From the NCBI RefSeq assembly GCF_037890675.1, contig NZ_CP149574.1, forward strand, positions 2,456,874-2,520,873: a stretch of 64,000 nucleotides of DNA, in the 5' to 3' direction. This document shows, one piece after another, positions 26,970 to 36,198 of this stretch. The DNA comes from Methylovirgula sp. 4M-Z18. GTDB lineage: Bacteria > Pseudomonadota > Alphaproteobacteria > Rhizobiales > Beijerinckiaceae. A program made the position numbers and the translations under genes. Under the pieces are notes generated by a model. It did not search any database. It had not been told where the DNA came from and was given only the letters and a program-made list of their open reading frames with translations. Every line of letters begins with the position of its first letter. The stretch's first letter is position 1.

Positions 26970-27173
26970 AGACTCCCCCCAGAAATCCGTTGCCGCTATG
27001 TTCAAATATAAACCTTACTTTGCAAATTGAATCTTAGCGGAAGGCCGTGAATCCCCGGTGACGTCGTAAAAATGCCACAGTTAAATAGCGGGGCCCTTTC
27101 CCTTGACGATATGCTGCGGCATCTTCCATCTTCGCCATAGATTCCGACAGGACACCTCAACCGGATAAGCTAT

Positions 27174-27884
27174 ATGCTCGGCATCACGATCCCCGACCTG
27201 CTGGGCCTTCTAGTCTTTCTGGCGGCTTGGCTCGGCTATCATTTTTTCGTCGAACGGTCCTATACGGGCCGGCATGGTCTGAATTCTCTGATGAATCAGC
27301 AGCGCGTCATCTGGATGCAGCGGATGGCGGACCGCGATGCGCGCATTGTCGACGCCAGCATCATGGCGGCCTTGCAAAGCGGCACGGCCTTTTTCGCCTC
27401 GACGTCGCTCTTCGCCATCGGTGCGGCGACCGCCCTGCTCCGCTATGCCGACGATGCCCTCAAGATCTTCGAGGACCTGCCCTTTGCGGCAACGCCGAGC
27501 CGTTCCTTGTGGGAAATCAAATCCATTGGCCTGATGATCATTTTCATCTATGCCTTCTTCAAATTCTCCTGGAGCTACAGGCTGTTCAACTATTCCGCCA
27601 TTCTGATCGGCGCCACGCCCATGCCGGGCAAGGAGACAGAAGCGCTCCGCCGGGTAGCCGCCCTGCGCGCCGCGGAAATGAACGTCGTCGCCAGCCGCCA
27701 TTTCAATCGCGGCCAGCGCGCGTTCTTCTTCGCGCTCGCCTATCTGGGTTGGTTCGTCACGCCCTACCTGCTCATCGTCGCCACGGTCGGCGTGCTCTAT
27801 GTGATGTGGGCGCGGCAATATACGTCCGAAGCCTTGCGCGCCGTCACGCTCGAACTCGATACATTCGATGGCGATAATTCTTGA
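27174..27884 (+). CDS. DUF599 family membrane protein
   Basis: A 236-residue membrane protein with about four hydrophobic segments: DLLGLLVFLAAWLGYHFFVE, a central pair around FFASTSLFAIGAATALL and IGLMIIFIYAFFKFSWSYRL, and FVTPYLLIVATVGVLYVMWA. The DUF599 marks (NQQRVIWMQRMADRDARIVD, RHFNRGQRAFFFALAYLGW) are clear. No function is established. It is followed after 30 bases by the DUF3253 gene, possibly cotranscribed. Confidence 0.85.
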   Translation: MLGITIPDLLGLLVFLAAWLGYHFFVERSYTGRHGLNSLMNQQRVIWMQRMADRDARIVDASIMAALQSGTAFFASTSLFAIGAATALLRYADDALKIFEDLPFAATPSRSLWEIKSIGLMIIFIYAFFKFSWSYRLFNYSAILIGATPMPGKETEALRRVAALRAAEMNVVASRHFNRGQRAFFFALAYLGWFVTPYLLIVATVGVLYVMWARQYTSEALRAVTLELDTFDGDNS

Positions 27885-27914
27885 CCCAGCCCGCACCGGC
27901 GGCCTTATGGGATC

Positions 27915-28208
27915 ATGAGCACAGAATCAAAAGCGCAAAAGCCGCCACGCCGCATGGACGACATTCTCATCGCAATGTGCGCGGACGTGGGTGCGGAAAA
28001 GACCATCGATCCGATCGCGGCTGCTAAAGCGGCCGGAGAGGCGCGCGGCGGCGACGAACTCGCTTGGCGCAGCCTCTTGACCGAGGTGCGGCAGACCGCT
28101 GTCGGTCTCGCGCGCCAAGGCAAATTGGTGATCTACCGCAAGGGCAAGCCGGCGGACCCGGACGATTTTCGCGGCGTCTACCGCATCGGCCTGCCGCGCA
28201 GCGAGTGA
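27915..28208 (+). CDS. DUF3253 protein (winged-helix-like)
   Basis: A 97-residue soluble protein. The DUF3253 pattern is present: TIDPIAAAKAAGEA, WRSLLTEVRQTAVGLARQGKLVIYRKGKPADPDDFRGVYRI (quoted in parts: WRSLLTEVRQ, LVIYRKGKPADP). The arrangement of helices and a beta-hairpin suggests a small winged-helix fold. Function unknown. It ends three bases from the convergent YdcF-like gene. Confidence 0.8.
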   Translation: MSTESKAQKPPRRMDDILIAMCADVGAEKTIDPIAAAKAAGEARGGDELAWRSLLTEVRQTAVGLARQGKLVIYRKGKPADPDDFRGVYRIGLPRSE

Positions 28209-28211
28209 CAG

Positions 28212-29003
28212 CTACGGTCCCGGAAACAGGGCGTCCGTCTTGCCGGTGAAATAATAACCGGCGAGCCCGACCCATTCCCGCATCGCAAGATCGAAACGGC
28301 GCAGGCCGTCGCTCACTTCGCGCATCGGGCGCAGGTGCGACAGGCTGCCCTCGGTCCGGTAATCGACCGGATAGGCTTCGACGGGAAATCCCGCCTTGCG
28401 GAAAATGCCGATCGCGCGCGGCATGTGGAAGGCCGACGTCACGAGCAGCCAGCGTTCGCCCGGCTTCGGCTCGACAAGCCCGTGCGTCAGGATGGCGTTC
28501 TCATAGGTGTTGAGCGATGCGCTTTCGGCAATCACGCGCTCCGGCGCGATACCGAGCGACGCCCATTGCGCGACGGCGTAGTGCGCCTCGGATTTCCCTC
28601 CCGCCCAAAACGGATTGGGACCGCCGGTGAACACGAGCTTGGCGTTGGGATAGCGCAGCGCCAGCGCCGCCCCTTCCAACTGCCGCTCGCCTGCATCCGT
28701 CATCGCCGCATGGTCGCGCGCCGTGCTGACCACGGAATCGATCCCGCCGCCGAGCACGATAATGCCGTCCGGCGGCGGCATGTCCGCCGCGGGGGGCGGG
28801 AACCGGTTCTCCAGCGGCAGCAGCAGGGAGGAGACCGGTAGAATGCCGATGGCGAACAGCACAATCCCGCCGCCCAAGGCCAACCATCGGGCCAGCCGCG
28901 CAAACCGTGTCCGCAACAGGACGCCACCGAGGATCACCAGCATGACGAGCAAGTTCGACGGCGCGGTGAAGAACCAAAGCAGTTTCGAAATGTAAAAAAA
29001 CAT
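28212..29003 (-). CDS. YdcF/ElyC family (DUF218) membrane protein
   Basis: A 263-residue protein. Two N-terminal membrane segments (about 7-30 and 42-62) are followed by a DUF218 domain facing the periplasm: DGIIVLGGGIDSV, KLVFTGGPNPFW, ESASLNTYENA and WLLVTSAFHMPRAIGIFRKAG. ElyC-like proteins affect envelope synthesis at the undecaprenyl-phosphate step, and YdcF binds S-adenosylmethionine; which applies here is open. Confidence 0.87.
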   Translation of the reverse strand: MFFYISKLLWFFTAPSNLLVMLVILGGVLLRTRFARLARWLALGGGIVLFAIGILPVSSLLLPLENRFPPPAADMPPPDGIIVLGGGIDSVVSTARDHAAMTDAGERQLEGAALALRYPNAKLVFTGGPNPFWAGGKSEAHYAVAQWASLGIAPERVIAESASLNTYENAILTHGLVEPKPGERWLLVTSAFHMPRAIGIFRKAGFPVEAYPVDYRTEGSLSHLRPMREVSDGLRRFDLAMREWVGLAGYYFTGKTDALFPGP

Positions 29004-29103
29004 CGAGATCCGGAAAGGTTAGGAAGGGGCTGACGGCCGGCTGTGAGGAGAGGTTAAAACGGTCGGAGGCGGCGCCGTCAATCGGCCCCGCTTGCTGCGC
29101 TCC

Positions 29104-29931
29104 CTACGCGTCCCAGCGCGGCGCGTGGGCCGGGCTGATCATGCGGCCGGCGGCGCGTTTCAGCGCTGAAATATCCGCCATTTCGGCATCTGTCAGGTTG
29201 AAGTCGAAAATGGCGATATTCTCCGCAATCCGCCCCGCGTTCGCCGATTTCGGAATCGCGATCACCTGCGGCTGCTGCACGTGCCAGCGCAGCACGATTT
29301 GTGCCGGCGTCTTACGGTATTTCTCCGCGAGAGCGACAAGCCGCGGCTCGTCGAAGGCGGCGGCGCGGCCGATCGGACAATAGGAGGTGAAAACCGTTCC
29401 ATGCGTGCGGCAGGCGCGCAGCATGGTGCTTTGATCGAGCTGCGGATGATATTCGCACTGGTTGACCAGCAAAGGCTCGCGCGTATAGCGCCACGCTTCG
29501 GCAAGCAAGCCGGCGGGAAAATTCGAAACGCCGATGTGTTTCGCGAGCCCCAAGCGCTTCGCATCGTTCAGCGCCGCAATAGATTCCTGCAACGCGATCG
29601 CAGGATTGGGCCAATGGATCAGCAACAGATCGACATTGCGCAAGCCCAGCCGCTGCAAGCTCGCCTCGGCGGAGCGCTGCAAGTCGCCTGCGCCGATCTG
29701 CGTGTGCGGCACTTTGGTGGTGACGAAAATCTCCTCGCGCGCAACGCCCGCGGCGCGCAAGCCTTCGCCGACCGCAGCTTCGTTCTCGTAGACCGCCGCC
29801 GTATCGATATGCCGGTAGCCGGCGCGCAGCGCCTCCTGCACCGCGACGGCACAGGCCTCGTCGCGCAGTCGCCACGTGCCGAGGCCGATCTTCGGGATCG
29901 CAACGCCATGCGCCACTACATGATCGGACAT
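29104..29931 (-). CDS. Aldo/keto reductase
   Basis: A 275-residue NAD(P)H-dependent reductase of the AKR superfamily (TIM barrel). The catalytic tetrad is complete: D43 and Y48 (HIDTAAVYENE), K73 (TTKVPH) and H106 (LIHWPNP). Cofactor contacts IAIPKSANAGRIAENI and the N-terminal IPKIGLGTWRL are present. It most resembles the 2,5-diketo-gluconate/methylglyoxal reductase group (DkgA/B); the substrate is inferred only. GGGAGGAGAC precedes ATG 29931. Confidence 0.92.
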   Translation of the reverse strand: MSDHVVAHGVAIPKIGLGTWRLRDEACAVAVQEALRAGYRHIDTAAVYENEAAVGEGLRAAGVAREEIFVTTKVPHTQIGAGDLQRSAEASLQRLGLRNVDLLLIHWPNPAIALQESIAALNDAKRLGLAKHIGVSNFPAGLLAEAWRYTREPLLVNQCEYHPQLDQSTMLRACRTHGTVFTSYCPIGRAAAFDEPRLVALAEKYRKTPAQIVLRWHVQQPQVIAIPKSANAGRIAENIAIFDFNLTDAEMADISALKRAAGRMISPAHAPRWDA

Positions 29932-30015
29932 GTCTCCTCCCTTGAGATGTACGGATAGAGTTTCAGAATCGAAGGCAAGCGACCCCATCGGCACAGCCGG
30001 CCGCGCTTGCCAGGG

Positions 30016-30636
30016 TCAGGTGACCGGCAAGGCGAGAATTTTGCGCGCGCCGAGATGCTGCATCACCGTGTGATACCACTCGACGACATAGGGTCGTCTC
30101 TTGCGCTCCACCGGCATGTTCAGCCAACGGTGAACCGCCGCGCCGACGGCGATTTCCGCCATGCTGAAGGCATTGCCGACCAGCCATTTCTGTCTTTGCA
30201 GATGCGCATCGAGAATGCTGATCAACGCTTCGGTGCTGGCGCAAGAGGCCTCGATCGCCGCTGCATCACGCTGTCCCGGCGGCGTGCGCACCGAGCCTTT
30301 GAAGGCCGCATCCATCGCCGGCCCGAGTGTCGTCGTCTGCCAATCCATCCAGCGGTCGGCCTCCGCCCGTGTCCTGAGATCGTGCGGCCACAGCATACCG
30401 TCGCTGTGCTTGGCGCACAGGTAGCGCACGATCGCATTCGATTCCCATAAAACGAAGCCGCCGTCATTGATGACCGGGATGAGGCCGTTCGGGTTCATCG
30501 CGAGATATTCATCCGTGTCGTTGACGCCGAAGCCGCGTCCGGCGTCGATGCGCTTGTAAGCCAGGCCAAGCTCTTCCGCGCAAAACAGGACTTTTTGCAC
30601 ATTGATGGAATTGAGCCGTCCCCAAATCGTGAGCAT
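30016..30636 (-). CDS. Glutathione S-transferase family protein
   Basis: A 206-residue cytosolic GST. The N-terminal domain reads MLTIWGRLNSINVQKVLFCA (Ser/Asn at the catalytic turn, as in beta/theta-like classes), then NPNGLIPVINDGGFVLWESN (cis-Pro and ES). The helical C-terminal domain includes WLVGNAFSMAEIAVGAAVHR. GGCGGAGGCAAC precedes the ATG. It is a second GST in the window, unrelated in detail to that at 24058. Confidence 0.9.
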   Translation of the reverse strand: MLTIWGRLNSINVQKVLFCAEELGLAYKRIDAGRGFGVNDTDEYLAMNPNGLIPVINDGGFVLWESNAIVRYLCAKHSDGMLWPHDLRTRAEADRWMDWQTTTLGPAMDAAFKGSVRTPPGQRDAAAIEASCASTEALISILDAHLQRQKWLVGNAFSMAEIAVGAAVHRWLNMPVERKRRPYVVEWYHTVMQHLGARKILALPVT

Positions 30637-30655
30637 GTTGCCTCCGCCTTGGCAT

Positions 30656-31297
30656 TCACGGTGACGATGATGGCATATTATTTCGTTTTGTGCGCGGTCG
30701 TTTCAACTCGGCGCGCGCCAGATCTAGGCGCATCAAGGGGCGGCGCGGCGCGCGGCGGGCGATCTCCGCAAAGCCCAATTTACGAAATACCGAGGCGATA
30801 CCGACAAATCCATCGCCCCAGATCAAAGGTCGGTCCGCTTCGATGGCGCAAACATCCACGGCTTTCGCGCCGCATTGCTTGGCGAAAGCGATGGCCGCCC
30901 GAGCCATCAGCGTGGTCAAGCCCCGCTTGCGATAGCCAGAGCGTACATAAAAGCAGGTGATGGCGAAAATGCGCCCGGCATCGACATCATCATCGAGTGC
31001 GGAGTTTTTCGCCGTGTGAAAACGCGCCGCGTGCCGGCGCGGGCCGACCGATACCCAGGCAACGGCCTTATCGCCCTCATAGGCAAGCAGACCCGGCGGC
31101 GGCCCGGCCTCGACGAGGCCGTGAAAGGCGTCGCGCCGCCCGGTTTTGCCGAGCGCATGCCACTCGGCGCGCGAAATACGCGGCCACATGCACCAGCACC
31201 CCGATGACGCGCCGCGCTGCGGGCCAAACAGCTCACTCAGGTCCGGCCAGCGCCCGGGGGTGAGTGGATGAATATCGAAATGTGCGGCCTCTTTCAC
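30656..31297 (-). CDS. GNAT-family N-acetyltransferase
   Basis: A 213-residue acetyltransferase. The acetyl-CoA loop is [20 protein letters not shown] (the R/Q-x-x-G-x-G/A motif as YRKRGL), and the C-terminal strand [20 protein letters not shown] is typical. The N-terminal [14 protein letters not shown] is shared with a subgroup of GNAT proteins. The GTG start overlaps the isovaleryl-CoA dehydrogenase stop as GTGA, so the genes are translationally coupled. Substrate unknown. Confidence 0.85.
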   Translation of the reverse strand: MKEAAHFDIHPLTPGRWPDLSELFGPQRGASSGCWCMWPRISRAEWHALGKTGRRDAFHGLVEAGPPPGLLAYEGDKAVAWVSVGPRRHAARFHTAKNSALDDDVDAGRIFAITCFYVRSGYRKRGLTTLMARAAIAFAKQCGAKAVDVCAIEADRPLIWGDGFVGIASVFRKLGFAEIARRAPRRPLMRLDLARAELKRPRTKRNNMPSSSP

Positions 31298-32466
31298 TTT
31301 GTCTTCTCGAACAATTGCCGGCCGATCAGCATGCGGCGGATTTCGCTCGTGCCGGCGCCGATCTCGTAGAGCTTGGCGTCGCGCAAGAGGCGCCCGGTCG
31401 GGTAATCGTTGATATAGCCGTTGCCCCCTAACAATTGAATCGCATCGAGCGCGCATTGCGTCGCCTTTTCGGCGGCCAAGAGAATCGCGCCGGCCGCATC
31501 CTCGCGCGTGGTTTCGCCTCTGTCGCAGGCCTTGGCGACGCTGTAGACATAGGCTTTGCAGGCATTCATCGTGACATACATGTCAGCGACCTTGCCTTGC
31601 ACGAGCTGGAACGTGCCGATCGGCTCGCCGAATTGCTTGCGCTCGTGAATATAGGGCAGCACCACGTCCATGCAGCCCTGCATGATGCCGAGCGGCCCGG
31701 CGGCGAGGACGACGCGCTCGTAATCAAGGCCGGACATCAGCACGTTCACGCCCCGCCCCACCGTGCCGATCACATTCTCCCCCGGCACTTCGCAGTCTTC
31801 GAACACCAATTCGCCCGTGTCGGAGCCGCGCATGCCCAGCTTGTCGAGCTTCTGCGCCGTCGAAAAGCCCTTCATGCCCTTCTCGATGATGAAGGCGCTG
31901 ATGCCGCGCGCGCCGGCATTGGGATCGGTCTTAGCGTAGACGATCAGCGTCTCGGCGATGGGACCGTTGGTGATCCACATTTTCGAACCGTTCAGCACAT
32001 AGCGGTCGCCCTTCTTCTCCGCCCGCGTCTTCATCGACACGACATCGGATCCGGCTCCCGGCTCGGACATGGCGAGCGCGCCTACATGCTCGCCGGAAAT
32101 GAGCTTGGGCAGATATTTTTGCTTTTGTGCGGGGCTGCCGTTGCGCCGCAACTGGTTGACGCACAGGTTCGAATGGGCGCCGTAGGACAAGCCCACTGAG
32201 GCCGAGGCGCGGCTCACTTCTTCGATCGCGATGCAATGTTCGAGATAGCCGAGGCCCGAGCCGCCATATTCCTCCTCGACAGTGATGCCATGCAGGCCGA
32301 GCGCCCCCATTTCCGGCCACAGGTCGCGCGGGAATAGATTGGTCTTGTCGATCTCGGCGGCGCGCGGCGCAATTTTGTCCTGCGCGAAGGCGTGTGCCGT
32401 CTCGCGGATCATGTCGGCCGTCTCGCCCAGGTCGAAATTGAAGCTCGAAGCGTGGTTCGGGATCAT
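31294..32466 (-). CDS. Isovaleryl-CoA dehydrogenase (acyl-CoA dehydrogenase family)
   Basis: A 390-residue FAD flavoenzyme. It should convert isovaleryl-CoA to 3-methylcrotonyl-CoA in leucine breakdown. The catalytic base is E250 in [15 protein letters not shown], the position specific to isovaleryl-CoA dehydrogenases; other acyl-CoA dehydrogenases place it near residue 370. Further signatures are [34 protein letters not shown] and [32 protein letters not shown] precedes the ATG. No methylcrotonyl-CoA carboxylase or hydratase genes adjoin it, but propionyl-CoA carboxylase genes occur at 45-52 kb. Confidence 0.92.
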   Translation of the reverse strand: MIPNHASSFNFDLGETADMIRETAHAFAQDKIAPRAAEIDKTNLFPRDLWPEMGALGLHGITVEEEYGGSGLGYLEHCIAIEEVSRASASVGLSYGAHSNLCVNQLRRNGSPAQKQKYLPKLISGEHVGALAMSEPGAGSDVVSMKTRAEKKGDRYVLNGSKMWITNGPIAETLIVYAKTDPNAGARGISAFIIEKGMKGFSTAQKLDKLGMRGSDTGELVFEDCEVPGENVIGTVGRGVNVLMSGLDYERVVLAAGPLGIMQGCMDVVLPYIHERKQFGEPIGTFQLVQGKVADMYVTMNACKAYVYSVAKACDRGETTREDAAGAILLAAEKATQCALDAIQLLGGNGYINDYPTGRLLRDAKLYEIGAGTSEIRRMLIGRQLFEKTK

Positions 32467-32564
32467 CGGGGTTTCCTCGTTTGGGTTGCCCCCATCTTAG
32501 CCCGGCGCAACGCCGTCGTCTGCCGTCTTGACGAAGCCGAGGCCGGGCGGTTTACATCGGCGGC

Positions 32565-33194
32565 ATGGCACTCACCTACAATCGCATCGCCGGCCAGGGT
32601 CTTGAGCGTCTGGCCGCCCTGAGCGACGGCATTTTCGCCGTGGCCATGACCCTGCTCATTCTCGACATCAAGACGCCCGACCATGCCGACATTCATGGCG
32701 AGGCGGACCTCATTCGCGCCCTGCGCGGCCTCTTGCCGAGCTTCCTGATCTTCTTCATGAGCGTGATCACGCTCGGCATCTTCTGGATCGGCCAGCAGAC
32801 GCAGCTCAATCACCTCAAACGCGGCGACCGCAACCTGTCATGGGTCCACATCGCCTTTCTGGCGATCGTCTCGATCCTGCCGTTCTCCACCCGCCTCCTG
32901 GCGGAATTCACCGAATTCCAGACGGCGCTGATCGTCTATTGGTTCAACATCCTGCTGCTCGGGATCATCCTCTATTTCAGCTGGAATTATGCGCAGCGCC
33001 ATGCGCTCGTCTCGGACGACACGCCGCACGAGCTCAATTGCGCAATCCAGCGGCGCATCCTCATCGCGCAAGGGCTGTATTTTGCCGGCATGCTGCTGTG
33101 CTTCGTGAGCGTCTGGGCCAGCATCGGCTTCATTCTGCTGGTGCAGCTGAATTATGTGCTGGCACCGCGGCTCGGCTTTCTCCACAAATTATGA
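32565..33194 (+). CDS. TMEM175-family (DUF1211) membrane protein, putative cation channel
   Basis: A 209-residue protein with about six membrane helices. The first helix holds ERLAALSDGIFAVAMTLLIL, matching the RFSDGVFAIAxTLL signature of the TMEM175 family, whose members form K+-selective channels; here RF is changed to AL before SDG. Later helices are LLPSFLIFFMSVITLGIFWI, FNILLLGIILYFSWNYA and AGMLLCFVSVWASIGFILLV. Channel activity is inferred from the family. Confidence 0.82.
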   Translation: MALTYNRIAGQGLERLAALSDGIFAVAMTLLILDIKTPDHADIHGEADLIRALRGLLPSFLIFFMSVITLGIFWIGQQTQLNHLKRGDRNLSWVHIAFLAIVSILPFSTRLLAEFTEFQTALIVYWFNILLLGIILYFSWNYAQRHALVSDDTPHELNCAIQRRILIAQGLYFAGMLLCFVSVWASIGFILLVQLNYVLAPRLGFLHKL

Positions 33195-33229
33195 CGCCGC
33201 ACCCCTCGGGCGCGGCGTCGATACGTTTT
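33193..33229 (+). terminator. Rho-independent terminator
   Basis: GACGCCGC and GCGGCGTC (33193-33200, 33212-33219) form an eight-base-pair stem with an inner CCC/GGG pair, followed by GATACGTTTT, right at the stop codon of the TMEM175-like gene and convergent with the next gene. Confidence 0.75.
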
Positions 33230-33255
33230 CAATCCCGACGCTCGAATAGGCGACG

Positions 33256-34050
33256 CTATTGATCGTCAGTCACATTCTCGTCCACGGCCACCTGCTGCTG
33301 ATCGTCGACATTCAGCCAGGTGTGCCATTGCCGCTCGTTGCCGAAAAACACGTTGCGGTCGACCTTGGCCTCGATGCCCGGCACATTGCCGTCGGCCTGA
33401 TATTGCCAGAAATGCCATTTCCGGTCGCCGTAATGATGGGTCGGCTCATATTTCGTTGAGCGCACCCAGATCGGGAAATCGCTGAGGTCGCCGTCGCTTA
33501 GGATGGCCTGATAGAAATCGACGGTGGAATAGATGATCGGCTTCTTGCCATAATAGCGCTCCATCTCGGTAAGCATGGCGCGCATTTCCGGCACGACCTC
33601 TTCCTTGCTCAGATGGCGATGGCAGCTCTTCGAATCCGGCGTCGCCTCGACATCGAGCACCGGCGGCAGCGCGTCCGGCTCGACCGGCACGTTCTGCTTG
33701 AACCAGTTGATTTCCTCGTACCAGGGCCGGCACCAGAACACGAAATGATAGGCGCCGCGCTTCACGCCGGCCGCCTTGGAATTCTCCCAGTTCTCTTGGA
33801 AACGCTCGTCGAGATGGTCGCCACCCTCGGTCGCCTTGATCCACGCGAAGCGGATGCCGCTGGAGCGGACCCGGTGCCAATCGATCTCACCCTGATATTT
33901 GGATACGTCGATCCCCTGCACGGGATATTCGCGCGCATAGGAGATGGCTTCCGACATCCTGTAGGCATGCGAACGCGATTCGGGCAGCGTGGAACAGCCA
34001 GCGACCCCCAGAAGAAGAGCAAGACCCAAATAATGCGTAGCTTTAAACAT
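33256..34050 (-). CDS. Lipoprotein glycoside hydrolase family 25 lysozyme
   Basis: A 264-residue muramidase. The start at 34050 gives a lipoprotein signal (MFKATHYLGLALLLGVAGC, lipobox GVAGC). The GH25 barrel shows QGIDVSKYQGEIDWHRV (catalytic Asp), RFAWIKATEGGDHLDERF, GAYHFVFWC, PPVLDVEATPD (catalytic Asp/Glu) and WHFWQYQADGNVPG. It would cleave the MurNAc-GlcNAc bond from a membrane-anchored position. A longer frame to 34170 has no lipobox-compatible start. Divergent from the polysaccharide deacetylase. Confidence 0.92.
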   Translation of the reverse strand: MFKATHYLGLALLLGVAGCSTLPESRSHAYRMSEAISYAREYPVQGIDVSKYQGEIDWHRVRSSGIRFAWIKATEGGDHLDERFQENWENSKAAGVKRGAYHFVFWCRPWYEEINWFKQNVPVEPDALPPVLDVEATPDSKSCHRHLSKEEVVPEMRAMLTEMERYYGKKPIIYSTVDFYQAILSDGDLSDFPIWVRSTKYEPTHHYGDRKWHFWQYQADGNVPGIEAKVDRNVFFGNERQWHTWLNVDDQQQVAVDENVTDDQ

Positions 34051-34230
34051 ATTCAGAAGGCCAAGAGCTGACACAATGATGGCGTATATGTGCCTGAAAC
34101 TATGTAACGTTTCGTTAAAGCCTGGAACGTCCGGATACGCTGGTCCGTTTTCCGAAAGCGTGGCAACCACTTCTTTAAGAAAGAGCCCTATCCCCTACCG
34201 ATATGGCTAGACCCCGGCAGAACCACCTAT

Positions 34231-35151
34231 ATGACGATTTTTTTCTCCCGCCAACCACATTTACGCCCGATTTTGTTGGCGCTGCTGCTGTCGAATGTGG
34301 CGCCGGCCGCCCATGCCGCAGGCTGCGGCCCCAATGTTCTCGGGCCGAGCCGAGTCATGCCGATCGGTACGCAGGGCGGTGGCGAGACCGGGCTGAAGAC
34401 CTATCCGCGTAGCCTGCCCCTCGCCGACCACGAGATCGTTCTGACATTCGATGACGGCCCCTGGCCCGGCACGACGCCCAAGGTGCTCGATGCGCTGGCC
34501 GCCGAATGCGTGAAGGCGACGTTCTTCCTGATCGGTCGGAACGCCGCCGCCGCGCCAGCCCTCGTCAAGCGGGAAATTACCGAGGGCCACACGGTCGGCC
34601 ATCACACGATGACCCATCCCTCCCTCACCCTGCGGGGCCTGCCCGACGCCAGAGCGCGCGAGGACATCAACCGCGGCATTGCCGCCGTCGACTTGGCTGC
34701 TTACGGCACGGCGGGAACCGAACCGCGCGTGCCGTTTTTCCGCTATCCCGGTTTTGGCGACACGCCGGCCCTGAATCACTGGCTGGAGACCCGCAACATC
34801 GACGTGTTCAGCGCCGATTTCTGGGCGTCCGACTGGGTGCCGATGACCCCGGAGGCCGAATTGCAGCTCGTGCTTGCCCGTCTCGACAAGGCCCGCAAAG
34901 GCGTCATCCTGTTCCACGACACCAAGGCGCAGACCGCGGCGATGTTGCCGGCGTTTTTACGGGCGTTGAAACAGCGCGGCTATAAGGTCGTGCAGATCGT
35001 GCCAGGCCCCGGCCCTATCGCGACGCTTCCTGCGCCGGCCGACTGGACGTCGGCGACCGAGCGGACCTTGCAAAAAATGTGGCCAAAAGCCCCGCTGCAA
35101 AAAGAGCCGGCAGCACCTGCGCCAGGCGAGGCAGTACCGGACGCGCAATAA
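34231..35151 (+). CDS. Secreted polysaccharide deacetylase (NodB homology, CE4)
   Basis: A 306-residue exported deacetylase. A signal peptide covers about residues 1-29 (AAHAAG). The NodB domain shows IVLTFDDGPWPGTTPKVLDA (catalytic Asp and metal Asp), VGHHTMTHPSL (two metal His), PFFRYPGFGDTP (catalytic Arg region) and GVILFHDTKAQTA (catalytic His). It removes acetyl groups from GlcNAc-type polymers or peptidoglycan. The C-terminal 40 residues are Pro/Ala-rich. Confidence 0.92.
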   Translation: MTIFFSRQPHLRPILLALLLSNVAPAAHAAGCGPNVLGPSRVMPIGTQGGGETGLKTYPRSLPLADHEIVLTFDDGPWPGTTPKVLDALAAECVKATFFLIGRNAAAAPALVKREITEGHTVGHHTMTHPSLTLRGLPDARAREDINRGIAAVDLAAYGTAGTEPRVPFFRYPGFGDTPALNHWLETRNIDVFSADFWASDWVPMTPEAELQLVLARLDKARKGVILFHDTKAQTAAMLPAFLRALKQRGYKVVQIVPGPGPIATLPAPADWTSATERTLQKMWPKAPLQKEPAAPAPGEAVPDAQ

Positions 35152-35169
35152 TCCGGGGCCGCCGGCGTC

Positions 35170-36198
35170 CTATGGAAGCGCCAATTCCCGCATCGCTTCG
35201 GCTCCGACCGGCTCTGCCGGCGGCTCGTCGCCGAGGGCGACAGCGGCCTTTTGAATGAGGTCGTATTTGGTCTGGGACACCATGTAGTTTTGATACCAGG
35301 TGACGAAATCACCCCATGGATCGATCATGCTCGCTAAGCCCGACAGGAAGGCGACGACCGTGCCAACTTGAATGCTGCCATGCATGACGAACCAGGCACC
35401 GAAGGCGATCACGCCGATCGTGCCGAGATGCTGGATGAGGTTCATCAGGAAGTTCAGCGTATATTTCAGGTTGAAAATGCGGACGTCGAGCCGGAACACT
35501 TTCGTGAACCGATGCATATATTGCGTCGTCGGCGAGCCGTCCTCCTCGATCACGTCGGTCCCCGCCCGGCGCAGAATGGCGATGCGCTTCTCCACCCGCC
35601 GGTTGATCTCCCGCTGGATCATCGGCACGAAAATCATCTGGACAATGAAGATGAGGGCGGAAATCAGCGCCATCAACGGCTGCAGATAGAACAGATAGCC
35701 AAAGGTGAAAATCAGGATCGAGCCGGCCAGCACCGGCTCGGCGATGGAATCGCCGACGAAATTGCCGACAGCATCGGCCTCCGTGATGATCATCGAAATC
35801 TTCACGCCCTGCCGCTCGGCAATATCCGGATCTTCGCGATAGGCAATCGCGCTGATCGAGGTACGCAAAAGCCGCACCGCATTGGTGCTGACCCAGGCGC
35901 GGTAGGAATTCGTCAGGAGCTTGACGAGGCCTTGCGTCAAGACCAGCATCACATAGGCGCCGGCGAGCGTTTCGATCGCGCCGAAATCGTGATCCTTGAG
36001 CGCCGCATTGACGATCCGCCGCTGCATGTCGATCGGCACCGTGCCGATCGCTGCGACAAGAACGGAGAGCAGCACGAGATAAATCTGATCCGTGGCGCTG
36101 ACGTTCCAGACGAATGCCGGCAGCTTCCTGGGGACGTTGAAACTCTTGAAGATCGGCTCCAACTGCAAAGGCCGCAGTGGCGAGGGCCAAAAATCCAT
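35170..36198 (-). CDS. ABC exporter transmembrane domain without an ATPase domain
   Basis: A 342-residue protein covering one complete ABC type-1 membrane domain: an elbow region (PRKLPAFVWNVSATDQIYLV), then about six helices with IYLVLLSVLVAAIGTVPIDM, YVMLVLTQGLVKLLTNSYRA, ILIFTFGYLFYLQPLMALIS, FIVQMIFVPMIQREINRR and LGTIGVIAFGAWFVMHGSI. The chain then stops at ALGDEPPAEPVGAEAMRELALP, where an ABC exporter would continue into its nucleotide-binding domain. No Walker A, signature or Walker B is present, and none lies nearby on either strand. It is not an SbmA/BacA sequence by its visible motifs. An upstream ATG (36273) is possible. Confidence 0.75.
   Translation of the reverse strand: MDFWPSPLRPLQLEPIFKSFNVPRKLPAFVWNVSATDQIYLVLLSVLVAAIGTVPIDMQRRIVNAALKDHDFGAIETLAGAYVMLVLTQGLVKLLTNSYRAWVSTNAVRLLRTSISAIAYREDPDIAERQGVKISMIITEADAVGNFVGDSIAEPVLAGSILIFTFGYLFYLQPLMALISALIFIVQMIFVPMIQREINRRVEKRIAILRRAGTDVIEEDGSPTTQYMHRFTKVFRLDVRIFNLKYTLNFLMNLIQHLGTIGVIAFGAWFVMHGSIQVGTVVAFLSGLASMIDPWGDFVTWYQNYMVSQTKYDLIQKAAVALGDEPPAEPVGAEAMRELALP

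Noticed and set aside
35170-36198. SbmA/BacA peptide transporter
   Set aside because: SbmA is also a membrane-only ABC-like protein, but its characteristic motifs are not visible; the sequence looks like an ordinary type-1 exporter membrane domain.
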